64,000 bases of DNA from CAWCQC01 sp963819905 (GTDB lineage: Bacteria; Actinomycetota; Thermoleophilia; Gaiellales; Gaiellaceae). Shown here in pieces: positions 8,912 through 17,279 of the stretch. Where the stretch lies: the NCBI GenBank assembly GCA_963819905.1, contig CAWFXP010000010.1, positions 186,001-250,000 on the forward strand, written 5' to 3'. How positions within the stretch are numbered: the stretch's first letter is position 1; the number at the start of each line of letters is the position of its first letter. The position numbers and the translations under genes were made by a program. The notes under the pieces are model-generated. The model saw only the letters and a list, made by a program, of their open reading frames with translations. It was not told the DNA's origin and searched no databases.

Positions 8912-8940
8912 ACGTTGACCGATACTTGATCAGCTGTCAA
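8912..8940 (-). promoter_or_regulatory. candidate promoter/operator upstream of the LLM oxidoreductase
   Basis: On the minus strand a perfect -35 hexamer TTGACA (8940-8935) opens a spaced inverted repeat, TTGAC ... GTCAA (8940-8936 and 8919-8915), around a palindromic TGATCA core. The -10 position at 17-base spacing is poor (CAACGT). This may be a regulated promoter with an operator that internally drives the LLM-dehydrogenase-Liv segment. Confidence 0.4.
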
Positions 8941-8973
8941 ACCCGCCACGAAACCCCTCTACTCCCTTCGACG

Positions 8974-10599
8974 TCAGTCCTTTCCCACGAGTTTGCGCGC
9001 GCGTTTCGCGAGCGTCGGCCGGAGCAGCGTCCGGGCGACGAGAGCGCCCGAGCCGGCGCCGAGACCGGGCCCCGGATGGGTGCTGGCGCCGATGTGGTAG
9101 AGACCCGGAACCGGCGTCGCGTGGCCGGGCTGGCGGGGGCTCGGCCGCCAGACGAGATTCTGGTCGAGCGCGCACGAGCCGCTGTAGATGTCGCCGCCGA
9201 CCATGTTCACGTTCGCAGCCTCGATGTCCGCCGGCGAGAGCGCGACCCGCTTCACGAGCGCGCTCTCGAGGTTCGGGACATGGCGTGCCAGCCGTGCCTG
9301 GATCCGGTCCGCGTAGCGCTCCCGGAGCGACTCCGTCCAGCTCCCGTCACCCGTGTCGATTTCCCCGGCCGCGTCCCCCTTGGCCCGCGCCGGGAGCTCC
9401 TGCAGCTGGATCCAGACGATCCAGGAGCCCTCGGGCGCGCGCGACGGGTCGACGGCGAGCGGCTGACCGACGACGATCGTCGCCTCCGCCGGCAGCAGAC
9501 CCCGCTCGGCCTCGTTGACCGCCCGCGAGACACCGTCGAGCCCGGGCGTCAGGTGCACGATCGCCGTCCTCCCGAGACGCTCGTCGCCCGCCCAGCGCGG
9601 AGGCTCCGAGAGCGCCATGTGGATCTGCATCCCCGCCCGGCCGTAGCGGTATGCCCGCGCGGCCTCGAGCACGGGGCCCGGTAGGCGGACGTCCGTCAGG
9701 AGCCGGCCGTAGAGCTGCGTCGGGGTGACGTTCGCGACCACCGCCTCCCGCGCCTCCTCGACGCGCCCTCCGACGAGCCGGACGCCGGCGGCTCGGCCTC
9801 CGCGGACGACCACCTGCTCGACGTCGGCTCCGGTCTCGAGCTGACCCCCGGCGTCGCGGACGATCCCGGCGAGCGCCTCGACGAGACGGATGCCCCCGCC
9901 GCTCGGCACGGGCATCCCGCCGAGCTCGACGGCCACGGCGATCACGCGCGTCATGAAGCCCGAGGACGCGGCGTCGGGACCGAGGCCGGTGTGGAGCACC
10001 CAGGGCGCGAGCAGGGCGTGCGCCTGCTCCGACGCGAACGTGGCCGTCGCCCAGTCCCGGCAGCTCGCGAGCACGCCGCCCGTGAACTCGAGCGCCCCGC
10101 GCTTGCCCAGCCGGCGCAGCGCGCCGCCCGCCAGCTTGAGCCCGGCCGGCGACCACAGCTCCGTCGTCAGGACACCGAAGGAGAGGTCGGCGTGCGGCAT
10201 GAACTCGGACACCGTCCGGTCCCAGGCGGCGCCGTCGCCGTCGGCATGGCGCTCGAGCTCCTCCACGTTCGCCTCGTGCGAGGTCGTCAGGAAGGCGCTC
10301 GAGCCGTCGGCGAGCAGGGTCCCCGTCGGGAGGTCGGTGTTCAGGTACTCGAGGCCCCGGGCGCCCAGCTCGTCCTTCAGCTCGGCGTAGACGCTCGAGC
10401 CGACGAAGAGCGGATGCCACGACGAGAAGACCTCGTGGACGAACCCCGGCTCGGTGATCTCCGCCGTGCGGATCGCGCCGCCCAGGTAGTCGTTCCGCTC
10501 GAGCACGAGCACCCGCTTCCCGCCGCGGGCGAGCAACGCAGCGCAGGCGAGCGAGTTGATGCCGCTGCCGACGACGACGACGTCGTGCGGCAGGCTCAC
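8974..10599 (-). CDS. FAD-dependent NAD(P)-binding oxidoreductase (phytoene-desaturase/amine-oxidase-like)
   Basis: A 541-residue flavoprotein. It has the FAD Rossmann motif VVVGSGINSLACAALLARGG near residue 6, ERNDYLGG after it, and a C-terminal FAD loop YHIGASTHPGPGLGAGSG. The layout matches the carotenoid-desaturase-like FAD oxidoreductase family (CrtI/COG1233), which includes many uncharacterised catabolic members. The GTG at 10599 is chosen because it makes a GTGA overlap with the flavin reductase gene; the longer frame upstream is that gene's shadow. No carotenoid gene is nearby, so a pigment role is unlikely. The substrate is unknown. Confidence 0.85.
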   Translation of the reverse strand: MSLPHDVVVVGSGINSLACAALLARGGKRVLVLERNDYLGGAIRTAEITEPGFVHEVFSSWHPLFVGSSVYAELKDELGARGLEYLNTDLPTGTLLADGSSAFLTTSHEANVEELERHADGDGAAWDRTVSEFMPHADLSFGVLTTELWSPAGLKLAGGALRRLGKRGALEFTGGVLASCRDWATATFASEQAHALLAPWVLHTGLGPDAASSGFMTRVIAVAVELGGMPVPSGGGIRLVEALAGIVRDAGGQLETGADVEQVVVRGGRAAGVRLVGGRVEEAREAVVANVTPTQLYGRLLTDVRLPGPVLEAARAYRYGRAGMQIHMALSEPPRWAGDERLGRTAIVHLTPGLDGVSRAVNEAERGLLPAEATIVVGQPLAVDPSRAPEGSWIVWIQLQELPARAKGDAAGEIDTGDGSWTESLRERYADRIQARLARHVPNLESALVKRVALSPADIEAANVNMVGGDIYSGSCALDQNLVWRPSPRQPGHATPVPGLYHIGASTHPGPGLGAGSGALVARTLLRPTLAKRARKLVGKD

Positions 10600-11192
10600 G
10601 TGATCGACCTCCCGAGCGTGTAGAAGGTGCGGTTGAAGTAGAGGAGCGGCCCCGCGAGGTCGTCCTCCGCACCCGCCCCGGGAATCGCCGCCTCGACCAC
10701 CCCGACGATGAGCGTGTGGTCGCTCACGTCGAACGCCTGCTCGACGCGACAGTCGAGGTGGTAGAGGGCGCCGGCGAGCATCGTCGCGGCGTGCTCGCCG
10801 CCGCGCTCGCAGAACGCGTCGACGTGCTTCGGGCCGCCCGGGACGGCGCCGAGCTCGGCGAGCGGCTTCTGATGACCACGCAGGATGCTCACCCCGAAGC
10901 GTCCCGTCTCGAGGACGACCGGCCGGGCGCTCGCCCCGTGGCCGAGCGAGATCAGGATCTGCGGTGGGCTGGCCGAGACCGAGCAGCAGGAGCTGATCGT
11001 CAGCCCCCACACCCGATCCTCGGCCCGAGCGGTGACCATCACCACGCCGCCGGCCAGCACCCGCATCGCCGCCAGGAACGCTTCGGCGTCGACGCCGGAC
11101 GGCCGCTCGGGCGAAGGCGCGAAGGCGCTGTCGGCCTCGATCTGGCCGAAGAGCACCTGCGGATCGAGCTCGAGATCCGCGTAGTCGCTCAT
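10596..11192 (-). CDS. flavin reductase family protein (HpaC/RutF-like)
   Basis: A 198-residue FMN-binding split-barrel protein. Motifs are GGVVMVTARAEDRVWGLTIS near the N-terminus, the flavin-binding SASPPQILISLGH segment, and a C-terminal GPLLYFNRTFYTLG. It would reduce FMN or FAD with NAD(P)H for a partner monooxygenase, and LLM proteins in the same array are natural partners. The ATG at 11192 (MSDYADLEL) is preferred over an upstream start at 11285, which would add a non-homologous Arg/Ser-rich tail. A 103-base gap separates it from ridA. Confidence 0.87.
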   Translation of the reverse strand: MSDYADLELDPQVLFGQIEADSAFAPSPERPSGVDAEAFLAAMRVLAGGVVMVTARAEDRVWGLTISSCCSVSASPPQILISLGHGASARPVVLETGRFGVSILRGHQKPLAELGAVPGGPKHVDAFCERGGEHAATMLAGALYHLDCRVEQAFDVSDHTLIVGVVEAAIPGAGAEDDLAGPLLYFNRTFYTLGRSIT

Positions 11193-11295
11193 GCGCGCTC
11201 CTCGCCGGCTGCGGCTCCCGCCCGGCGGAGCCGGGCTCCGCCGCCTGACGCCGCCCGAGGAGCACGCATGAATCGAGAGATCCAAACGAAACGCA

Positions 11296-11691
11296 TCATC
11301 CTGCCGTCACCGCCGTGCACTCGATCTCGATCAGGAGCCCCGGCACGGCCAGGCCGGTGACGCCCAGGATCGTCTGGGCGGGGTGGTCGGCGCCGCCCGT
11401 GACCTCGTCGATCGCGGCGGTGATCGTCTCGTACTCCGTCGGGTGAAGCGTGTAGATCGTGCGGCGCACGACGTCGTCCCACGTCGCGCCGCCCGCCGCG
11501 AGCGCGCGGCCGACGTTCCGCATCGCGGCCTTCGTCTGCTCGCCGAGGTCGTCGCCGCCGAGCAGGGCGAAGTCCTGGCCGAGCGCCACCTGGCCTGCCA
11601 CGAAGACGTGGCGCGTGCCCGACGCGACGGCGACGTGGGTGAAGCCGGGCGCGGGATGGAGATCGGGAGGGTTGACGAGCTCACGCGGCAT
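11296..11691 (-). CDS. RidA family (Rid/YER057c/UK114) protein
   Basis: A 131-residue trimer-forming protein with VFVAGQVALG, QTKAAMRNVGRALAAGGA and the C-terminal LLIEIECTAV, where the conserved Glu is kept. The family hydrolyses reactive enamines and imines, or, as RutC, aminoacrylate-type intermediates in ring catabolism. The conserved catalytic Arg is not obvious at its usual place, so it could be a non-RidA clade. The ATG at 11691 overlaps the end of the M24 gene by 11 bases; the longer upstream frame is a shadow. The neighbouring flavin reductase and LLM oxidoreductases recall the Rut set. Confidence 0.87.
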   Translation of the reverse strand: MPRELVNPPDLHPAPGFTHVAVASGTRHVFVAGQVALGQDFALLGGDDLGEQTKAAMRNVGRALAAGGATWDDVVRRTIYTLHPTEYETITAAIDEVTGGADHPAQTILGVTGLAVPGLLIEIECTAVTAG

Positions 11692-12865
11692 GGTGACCGC
11701 ACACCACCTTTCTGAAGTCGTCCGGGAACGCGCAGAGCTTCTCGTTCCCGTCGTCGGTGACGAGGAAGTTGTCCTCCACGCGAAGGCCGCCGCCGCCCTC
11801 CCAGTAGATCCCGGGCTCGATCGCGAGCACCATGCCCTCGCGGATGACGCCGCCTCCCGCCTGGTGGGCGTAGGGCGGCTCATGGGCCCGTGCGCCGACG
11901 CCGTGCGCGACCGGGTGCGACGGCTGGCCTGGATAGCCGCCCTCGGCGATCCGCGCGCGGATCAACCGGTCGAGCTCCGGCAGGCTCGCGCCGGCGACCG
12001 AGTGGGCACGCGCCTCCTCGAAGACGGCCAGGAGCAGCTCGAGCAGCTCCGCGTAGTCGGTGCGGAGCTCCCCCAGGCAGAGGTTCTTCGTGTGGTCGCA
12101 CCAGTAGCCGTCCGCGCAGACCCAGATCTCGAACAGGGTCGGCTCGTCCTCCTTGACGGGCCGGCTGCCGGTCGCGGTGAAGGTGCGGATCCCAGGCCCC
12201 GACCAGACGAGCGAGTACCCGCGTGCGTGCTCGACCCGGCCGCGGTACCCGGTGCCGATCCCGTGGACGGCCCCCTCCCAGATCGCCGCCGCCTCCGCCT
12301 CGCTCATGCCCGGCCGTAGCCGCTCGGCGACGTGCTCCATCGCGAGCGCGGCGATCTCGTTCGCGAGGCGCATGCGTTCGACCTCCTGCTCGGTCTTCAG
12401 CGCACGCGCCTCGGCCAGGAGCGGGGACGCGTCGACGCAGCCGGGAAACGCCTCGAAGAACGCCGCCGTCGGCACCGTCGGCTCGCCGACCATCAGGTCC
12501 GCCGTCTGCGTCCCCTGCGAGAGCTCGAGCCCCACCTGCTCGGCTCCGAGCTCGCGAACCGCCGCCAGCGCCGCCTCGAGTGACCGGGCGGTCGGCGGTC
12601 GCGGATCCCGCTCGTCATAGCCCCGGAACAGCCTGATCTCGTCAGTCCAGGCGATCCGCGCCGCCTCCTCCGCCTGCGGCTCGAGCACGATCAGCACGGG
12701 CTCGCCCTCGCACGGGAAGACGAGGACGTCGTAGCCCTTCATGGGCAGGTAGTTCGACAGGTACAGGACGTTGTCGGGCGCCCGGACGACGAGCGCGTCG
12801 AGGCCCCGGTCGGCCATCAGAGCCCGCATGCGGTCGAGCTTCAGCACGTCGCGGGGCCAGCCCAC
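11681..12865 (-). CDS. M24 family metallopeptidase/hydrolase (Xaa-Pro peptidase or ectoine-hydrolase-like)
   Basis: A 394-residue protein from a GTG at 12865, one base after the upstream stop. The N-terminal creatinase domain (to about 155) precedes an M24 domain. Metal ligands read E246 (Asp in most relatives), D257, H321, E350 and E364, so four of five are standard and the first is conservatively replaced. The family cleaves Xaa-Pro peptides or C-N bonds in small cyclic or N-acyl substrates, as in creatinase and ectoine hydrolase. A ring- or amide-opening role fits the array better than protein turnover, but that is inference. Confidence 0.87.
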   Translation of the reverse strand: MGWPRDVLKLDRMRALMADRGLDALVVRAPDNVLYLSNYLPMKGYDVLVFPCEGEPVLIVLEPQAEEAARIAWTDEIRLFRGYDERDPRPPTARSLEAALAAVRELGAEQVGLELSQGTQTADLMVGEPTVPTAAFFEAFPGCVDASPLLAEARALKTEQEVERMRLANEIAALAMEHVAERLRPGMSEAEAAAIWEGAVHGIGTGYRGRVEHARGYSLVWSGPGIRTFTATGSRPVKEDEPTLFEIWVCADGYWCDHTKNLCLGELRTDYAELLELLLAVFEEARAHSVAGASLPELDRLIRARIAEGGYPGQPSHPVAHGVGARAHEPPYAHQAGGGVIREGMVLAIEPGIYWEGGGGLRVEDNFLVTDDGNEKLCAFPDDFRKVVCGHHAA

Positions 12866-12866
12866 G

Positions 12867-13733
12867 TCACCACCGCACCCGCGCGGGCGCCGGCCCCGCG
12901 TGGGCGTCCTGCCACGAGACGACCGGGTTGCGCAGCACGCCGATGCGCTCGATCTCGCACTCCATCACGTCGCCGGGCTTCAGGTAGAGGGACGCGGCGT
13001 CCTCGCTGAAGCCGGCGACACCCGACACGGTGCCGGTGGAGAGAACGTCCCCGGCCGAGTACCCGAGCGCCGAGTAGTGGGCGATGATCTCCGGGATCGT
13101 GACGGACATGTTGCCCGAGTGCGAGACCTGGCGTGACTCGCCGTTGACCCGCAGCTCCATCCGCAGGTCGTGGGGGTCGGGCACCTCGTCGGGGGTCACG
13201 ATCCACGGTCCGAGCGGGCAGAACGTGTCGATCGCCTTGCAGAAGGAGAACACGCCGGAGCGCATCTCGCGGCGCTGGATGTCGCGGGCCGTGATGTCGT
13301 TGAAGATCAGGTAGCCGCCGACGTAGTCCATCGCCTCCGCGGCCGAGAACCACGCGCCGCTCTTGGCGATGACGACGGCCAGCTCGAGCTCGTAGTCGAG
13401 CTCCTCGGTCAGGTGCTCCGGAAAGACGACCGCCTCGTCGGGGCCGATGATGGCGTCGACGTTCTGGAAGAAGACGATCCAGGGCGCGATCTCGTGCGCC
13501 CAGCCGACGCGCTTCGACTCCTCCTCGTGCTCCCGGAAGTTGCCGGCCGTGTGGAAGAACTTCTTCGGCACGATGGGGGCGCGCAGGCGCACGTCGGCGA
13601 AGGGAGCTCGCTCACCGCTGTCGTCGGCGCCGCCCCGCTCGAAGTACGTCCGCATGTCGGGGACGTCGAGGACGACGACCTCGTCGCCGTCGACCCGGCC
13701 GACGCGCCCCTCGTCGAACGTGACGAGCCTCAC
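12867..13733 (-). CDS. fumarylacetoacetate hydrolase family protein
   Basis: A 288-residue FAH-fold protein. The metal-binding pattern is present: FHTAGNFREHEEE, then LTEELDYELELAVVIAKSG with its Glu/Asp ligands, and YLIFNDITARDIQ. The C-terminal catalytic stretch GDVLSTGTVSGVAGF is also clear. The family hydrolyses C-C bonds of 1,3-dioxo acids, or decarboxylates or hydrates oxo acids at the end of ring-cleavage pathways. The GTG start at 13733 forms a GTGA overlap with the M20 gene. Its presence supports degradation of a ring or dioxo compound. Confidence 0.9.
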   Translation of the reverse strand: MRLVTFDEGRVGRVDGDEVVVLDVPDMRTYFERGGADDSGERAPFADVRLRAPIVPKKFFHTAGNFREHEEESKRVGWAHEIAPWIVFFQNVDAIIGPDEAVVFPEHLTEELDYELELAVVIAKSGAWFSAAEAMDYVGGYLIFNDITARDIQRREMRSGVFSFCKAIDTFCPLGPWIVTPDEVPDPHDLRMELRVNGESRQVSHSGNMSVTIPEIIAHYSALGYSAGDVLSTGTVSGVAGFSEDAASLYLKPGDVMECEIERIGVLRNPVVSWQDAHAGPAPARVRW

Positions 13734-14962
13734 CGCGAGACCCCGCAGATCCGCTGGGCGGCCAGCGCGTACACGGTCGCCGTCCTGACGAGCCCGTCGA
13801 TCGCGAGGTTCTCGCCCTTCACCGTGTCGAGCAGCCCGGTCGAGGTGCCGTAGTTCACCGTCGGGATGCCGTAGCGGGTCAGGGCCGAAGCGTCCGAGAA
13901 CCAGCGCGTGACGTCCCGCTCGGGGGGAGCGCCGAAGACCTCCGCGTGGCAGGCCTCGACCGCGCCGACGAGCGGGTGATCCTCGGCGATCTCGGCGCCC
14001 GGAGCCGTCACGTACACCTCGGCTTCGACGCCGTGCTCGGGAAAGCGCTCGGCCAGCCCGCGCACCATGTCGAGCACCTCGCGGCGGGCGAGCGCCATCG
14101 GCTTCGTCGGCGGGACGCGTACGTCGAGGAAGAGGTCTGCCCGGTGCGGCGTGCGGCTGACCCGCCAGCCGAAGCCGCCCTGGACGGCCCCCACGTTGAC
14201 GATCGCCTTCGCGCCCCGGTAGGCGTTCGCCGGGTCGTCCTCCCAGCTCGGGATCCACTCGACCACCGCGTCCAGTACGTCGCGCAGGCGCAGGATCGCG
14301 TTCAGGTCGCGCTTCCCCTCGGTGAAGGCCGTGTGGACGAAGTGCCCCGTCGTCGAGATCCGCAGCCACAGCGAGCCGAAATGGCCGATCACGAGCTTCG
14401 ATTCCGTCGGCTCGCCGAGGATGCACATGTCGGCGACGCCGCCGTGGGAGACGAGGTGGCGGCTGCCCGTCGCGTAGCCGCGGTACTGCGCTCCCCGGGC
14501 CTCCCCGTGCTGGCTCTTCTCGATCTCGCCGCACACGGCGGCCACCATGACGTCGCCCGCGAGGCGGACGTCCGCTTCCGCGAGCGCGCGCAACGCCTCG
14601 ACGTAGCAGGCGAGCGCGCCCTTCATGTTCGAGATCCCGAGCCCGTACAGCCGGCCGTCCTCGACGAACGCGCTCGGCTGGAAACCAGGCACGCCGGCGA
14701 GCCACGGCTCCCGGCCCGAGTACGACGTGTCCGTGTGCCCGTTGAACATGAGCGTCGGGCCGCCGCCCGTGCCCTCCCGGATCCCGAGCACGTTCGCCCG
14801 GCCATCCTCCACCTGCTGCCACTGGACGCGGAGGCCCATGCCGGCGAACGTCTCGGCCATGAGCTCGGCCATGGCTTCCTCGTCGCCGGTGAAGCTCGGC
14901 GTCTCGATCGCCCGGCTCGCCCACTCGACGAGGCGGTCGCCGTCGACGCGAATCGCGCTCAC
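13730..14962 (-). CDS. M20/ArgE-family amidohydrolase with a substituted metal ligand
   Basis: A 410-residue M20 dizinc hydrolase. The first ligand motif NGHTDT (H76, D78) is normal. The bridging-Asp motif, usually DMKGG, reads SNMKGALA, so the bridging Asp is Asn112. The Glu-rich motif CGEIEKSQHG and the ligand LGEPTE follow. M20 enzymes remove N-acyl groups or cleave dipeptides; loss of the bridging ligand may change activity to a mono-metal or different reaction. The GTG at 14962 overlaps the methyltransferase stop by four bases. Confidence 0.87.
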   Translation of the reverse strand: MSAIRVDGDRLVEWASRAIETPSFTGDEEAMAELMAETFAGMGLRVQWQQVEDGRANVLGIREGTGGGPTLMFNGHTDTSYSGREPWLAGVPGFQPSAFVEDGRLYGLGISNMKGALACYVEALRALAEADVRLAGDVMVAAVCGEIEKSQHGEARGAQYRGYATGSRHLVSHGGVADMCILGEPTESKLVIGHFGSLWLRISTTGHFVHTAFTEGKRDLNAILRLRDVLDAVVEWIPSWEDDPANAYRGAKAIVNVGAVQGGFGWRVSRTPHRADLFLDVRVPPTKPMALARREVLDMVRGLAERFPEHGVEAEVYVTAPGAEIAEDHPLVGAVEACHAEVFGAPPERDVTRWFSDASALTRYGIPTVNYGTSTGLLDTVKGENLAIDGLVRTATVYALAAQRICGVSR

Positions 14963-15786
14963 GAGGGCTTCCTGCCGCTCGCGATCTTCACGGCGGCTGG
15001 GATCGCGAAGCCGTCCCCGCGAGCCCACGGCTCGAGCCGGCCGGCGAGCGACTCCCGCAGGCGCTCGTGCTGGGCGTCGTCCGCCGCCCGCAGGAGGGCG
15101 CCGGTGCGAACGGTTCCTTCCTCGAGCGCGACGACGAGCTGCTCGGGGGAGTCGAGCGGCACCTCGAACGTCGCCGTGCCGACGTGGACGTCCGCGAAGC
15201 CCGCCCCGGCGAGCAGCGCCGCGAACGTCGCCTCGTCGGCGAACTCGAAGAACGCCGGTCCGGGCGGGATCTCGCTCGGAGGAGGCACCTCCGCGTCGGC
15301 GACGGCTGCGAGGATCGCGGCGAAGAACGGCGACCGCTCCGGGCCGTCCCACGTGGACAGGGCGACGCGCCCGCCGAGAGCGAGCACGCGCGCGAGCTCC
15401 GCCGCCGCTCGCTCGGGCTCGCCCACGTGCTGGATGACGACGTTCCCGACGGCCGCGTCGAACGACGCGTCGGCAAGCGGCAGCTGCGTGACGGAGGCGC
15501 AGACGAACCTCGCCGCCGGATGGCGGGCCGTCGCGATCGCGACCATCGCGGCAGAGGCGTCGACTCCCGTCGCCTCGGCTCCCCGCGCAGCCGCGCGCGC
15601 GGCTGCGTCTCCCGGCCCGGTCCCGACGTCCAGGACCCGCATGCCCCTCCCGACCTCCGCCGCGTCGAGCAGCGGGTCGATCGCCTGGGACGTCGTCGCG
15701 CTCCAGAAGCTGTGGTAGGCGTCGGCGACCGCCTCCCAGCCGGACGACTCGTAGGCGTCGAAAGCGTGCGGGTCGAAGTAGCTCAC
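14959..15786 (-). CDS. class I SAM-dependent methyltransferase
   Basis: A 275-residue UbiE/COQ5-like methyltransferase. Motif I is VLDVGTGPGD (about 51-60), motif II is ATGVDAS, and motif III/post-III is PLADASFDAAVGNVVIQHV. The core is complete and cytosolic. The GTG start gives GTGA coupling to the LLM gene upstream and its end couples to the M20 gene. Its role in the array is unclear; it could modify a hydroxylated intermediate or detoxify one. Confidence 0.88.
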   Translation of the reverse strand: MSYFDPHAFDAYESSGWEAVADAYHSFWSATTSQAIDPLLDAAEVGRGMRVLDVGTGPGDAAARAAARGAEATGVDASAAMVAIATARHPAARFVCASVTQLPLADASFDAAVGNVVIQHVGEPERAAAELARVLALGGRVALSTWDGPERSPFFAAILAAVADAEVPPPSEIPPGPAFFEFADEATFAALLAGAGFADVHVGTATFEVPLDSPEQLVVALEEGTVRTGALLRAADDAQHERLRESLAGRLEPWARGDGFAIPAAVKIASGRKPS

Positions 15787-16814
15787 GGCCTGACCTGCGG
15801 CAGCACCTTCTCGCCGAAGAGCCTGATCTGCTCGTGGCGCTTCCCGCCCCAGAGCTCGAGCATGACGTGGGTGCAGCCCGCCTCCCGGTACTCCTCGATC
15901 GCCTCGATGCAATCGGCCGGGATCCCGGCGATCGGCTTGCAGCGGTCGAGGATCGAGTCGCTCACCTTTGCCTTCGCGGCGAGCCGACCGCCCTCGTCCA
16001 TCGCCGTCGCGACCGGCCGGATCTCCTCGGGGTCGATCTCGGCGAGCTCGAGCAGCGTGTCGGCCGCCCCCTTGATGTTCTGCACCTTGTTCGCCAGGTA
16101 CATGCCGGCGATCTCACGGGCGCCGTCCCGCCCCTCGTCCCGGTCCTCGGCAATGGAGGCGACGACGGTGCAGCCGATATCGATGTCGGTTCCGACGTTG
16201 TCGCGCGTGTAGCGCACGAACGCGGGCGTCGTGATCGAAGGGGTGAGGCAGCCGTCGGCGATCTCCCCGGCCAGCGCCTGCATCTTCGGCGCCGTCGCCG
16301 CCACGTAGACGGGCGGCACCTCCCGCGGCGTCACCGCTTCGTCCCGGAGGCCCGGCACCGAGGCGCTCCACGTCTCGCCCTGATAGTCGAACGGCTTCCC
16401 CGCCAGGCAACCCCGGACGATCTCGACCGCGTCCCGCATCGGTCCGAGCGTCCGGCTCGCCTGGATGCGGGCGTTGTTCAGAAAGATCTTCGAGGTCCCG
16501 AAGCCGAGGATGAAGCGACCCGGCCCCGCCGCTTCCTGGACGACCCGCGCGTCCATCGCCACCTGGACGGGGTGGCGGGTGAACGGCGAGATGATTCCCC
16601 AGCCGACGGTCAGCCGCGACGTCTCCTTCGCGATCAACCCCGACACGACCGTGGACGAGCGCGCTTCCATCCCGTGTTTTCGCCACCACGGGTACGCCTC
16701 GGCGAGCCAGATCGTGTCCAGTCCCGCCTCGTCCATCACGCGGGCGCTCGCGAGCATCTCGTCGAGCGGCTCCATCGTCAGCTGCATGATCCCGACGCGG
16801 AACGGCGGAGCCAT
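15783..16814 (-). CDS. LLM-class oxidoreductase (F420-dependent type likely)
   Basis: A 343-residue luciferase-like TIM barrel resembling the F420-dependent branch: FRVGIMQLTMEPLDEMLASAR at the N-terminus, TVGWGIISPFTRHPVQVAMDA and FILGFGTSKIFL for the cofactor phosphate. F420 enzymes move hydride to or from unsaturated or hydroxyl carbons. No F420-synthesis gene lies in the window, so cofactor choice is inference from family resemblance. It starts three bases after the CoxG-like gene and overlaps the methyltransferase gene by four bases. Confidence 0.85.
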   Translation of the reverse strand: MAPPFRVGIMQLTMEPLDEMLASARVMDEAGLDTIWLAEAYPWWRKHGMEARSSTVVSGLIAKETSRLTVGWGIISPFTRHPVQVAMDARVVQEAAGPGRFILGFGTSKIFLNNARIQASRTLGPMRDAVEIVRGCLAGKPFDYQGETWSASVPGLRDEAVTPREVPPVYVAATAPKMQALAGEIADGCLTPSITTPAFVRYTRDNVGTDIDIGCTVVASIAEDRDEGRDGAREIAGMYLANKVQNIKGAADTLLELAEIDPEEIRPVATAMDEGGRLAAKAKVSDSILDRCKPIAGIPADCIEAIEEYREAGCTHVMLELWGGKRHEQIRLFGEKVLPQVRP

Positions 16815-16817
16815 CGG

Positions 16818-17279
16818 CTACGAGCCGGTCGAGGTCGTCGGGCCGGCCTTCACCTCGCGCTCGAGCGCTGCCAGCACGTCCTCGACCTGCTGGTTGACGA
16901 TTGGTTGAAGCACCCGCTGGCCCATCGAGCCGACCTGGCCCAGCACGTTCACGTCGGCGACCCAGTCCATCGACGTGCGCCCGTCGGCGTCGTGGAGCTC
17001 GAAGTGGGTCTCCATCGACACCACCGCGCCGACGCCCTTGCCCTTCGCCCGCAGCGCGGCGTGCTCGGGCGGCCGCTCGTCGAGCTTCTCGAAGGCGAAG
17101 CCGAGCTTCAGCCCGCCCATCCCGAGCGGCACGCGGACCTTGGCCGCCCAGTGCGTGTCGTCCTCCACCTCGAAGCCCTCGACGCCGGGGAGCAGCTTCG
17201 CGAGCCGCTCCGGGTCCATGAGCACCGCCCAGACCGCTTCGCGCGGCGCGTCGAGGAGCTTCGTCCCCTCGACCTTCAT
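16818..17279 (-). CDS. CoxG/SRPBCC family protein
   Basis: A 153-residue START-like fold of the carbon-monoxide-dehydrogenase subunit G family (MKVEGTKLLDAPREAVWAVL, then LLPGVEGFE). Such proteins accompany molybdenum hydroxylases; in CO oxidisers CoxG helps anchor the enzyme at the membrane. It has no membrane segment of its own. The ATG at 17279 forms an ATGA overlap with the Mo-subunit gene, so it is part of the same translational unit. Confidence 0.9.
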   Translation of the reverse strand: MKVEGTKLLDAPREAVWAVLMDPERLAKLLPGVEGFEVEDDTHWAAKVRVPLGMGGLKLGFAFEKLDERPPEHAALRAKGKGVGAVVSMETHFELHDADGRTSMDWVADVNVLGQVGSMGQRVLQPIVNQQVEDVLAALEREVKAGPTTSTGS

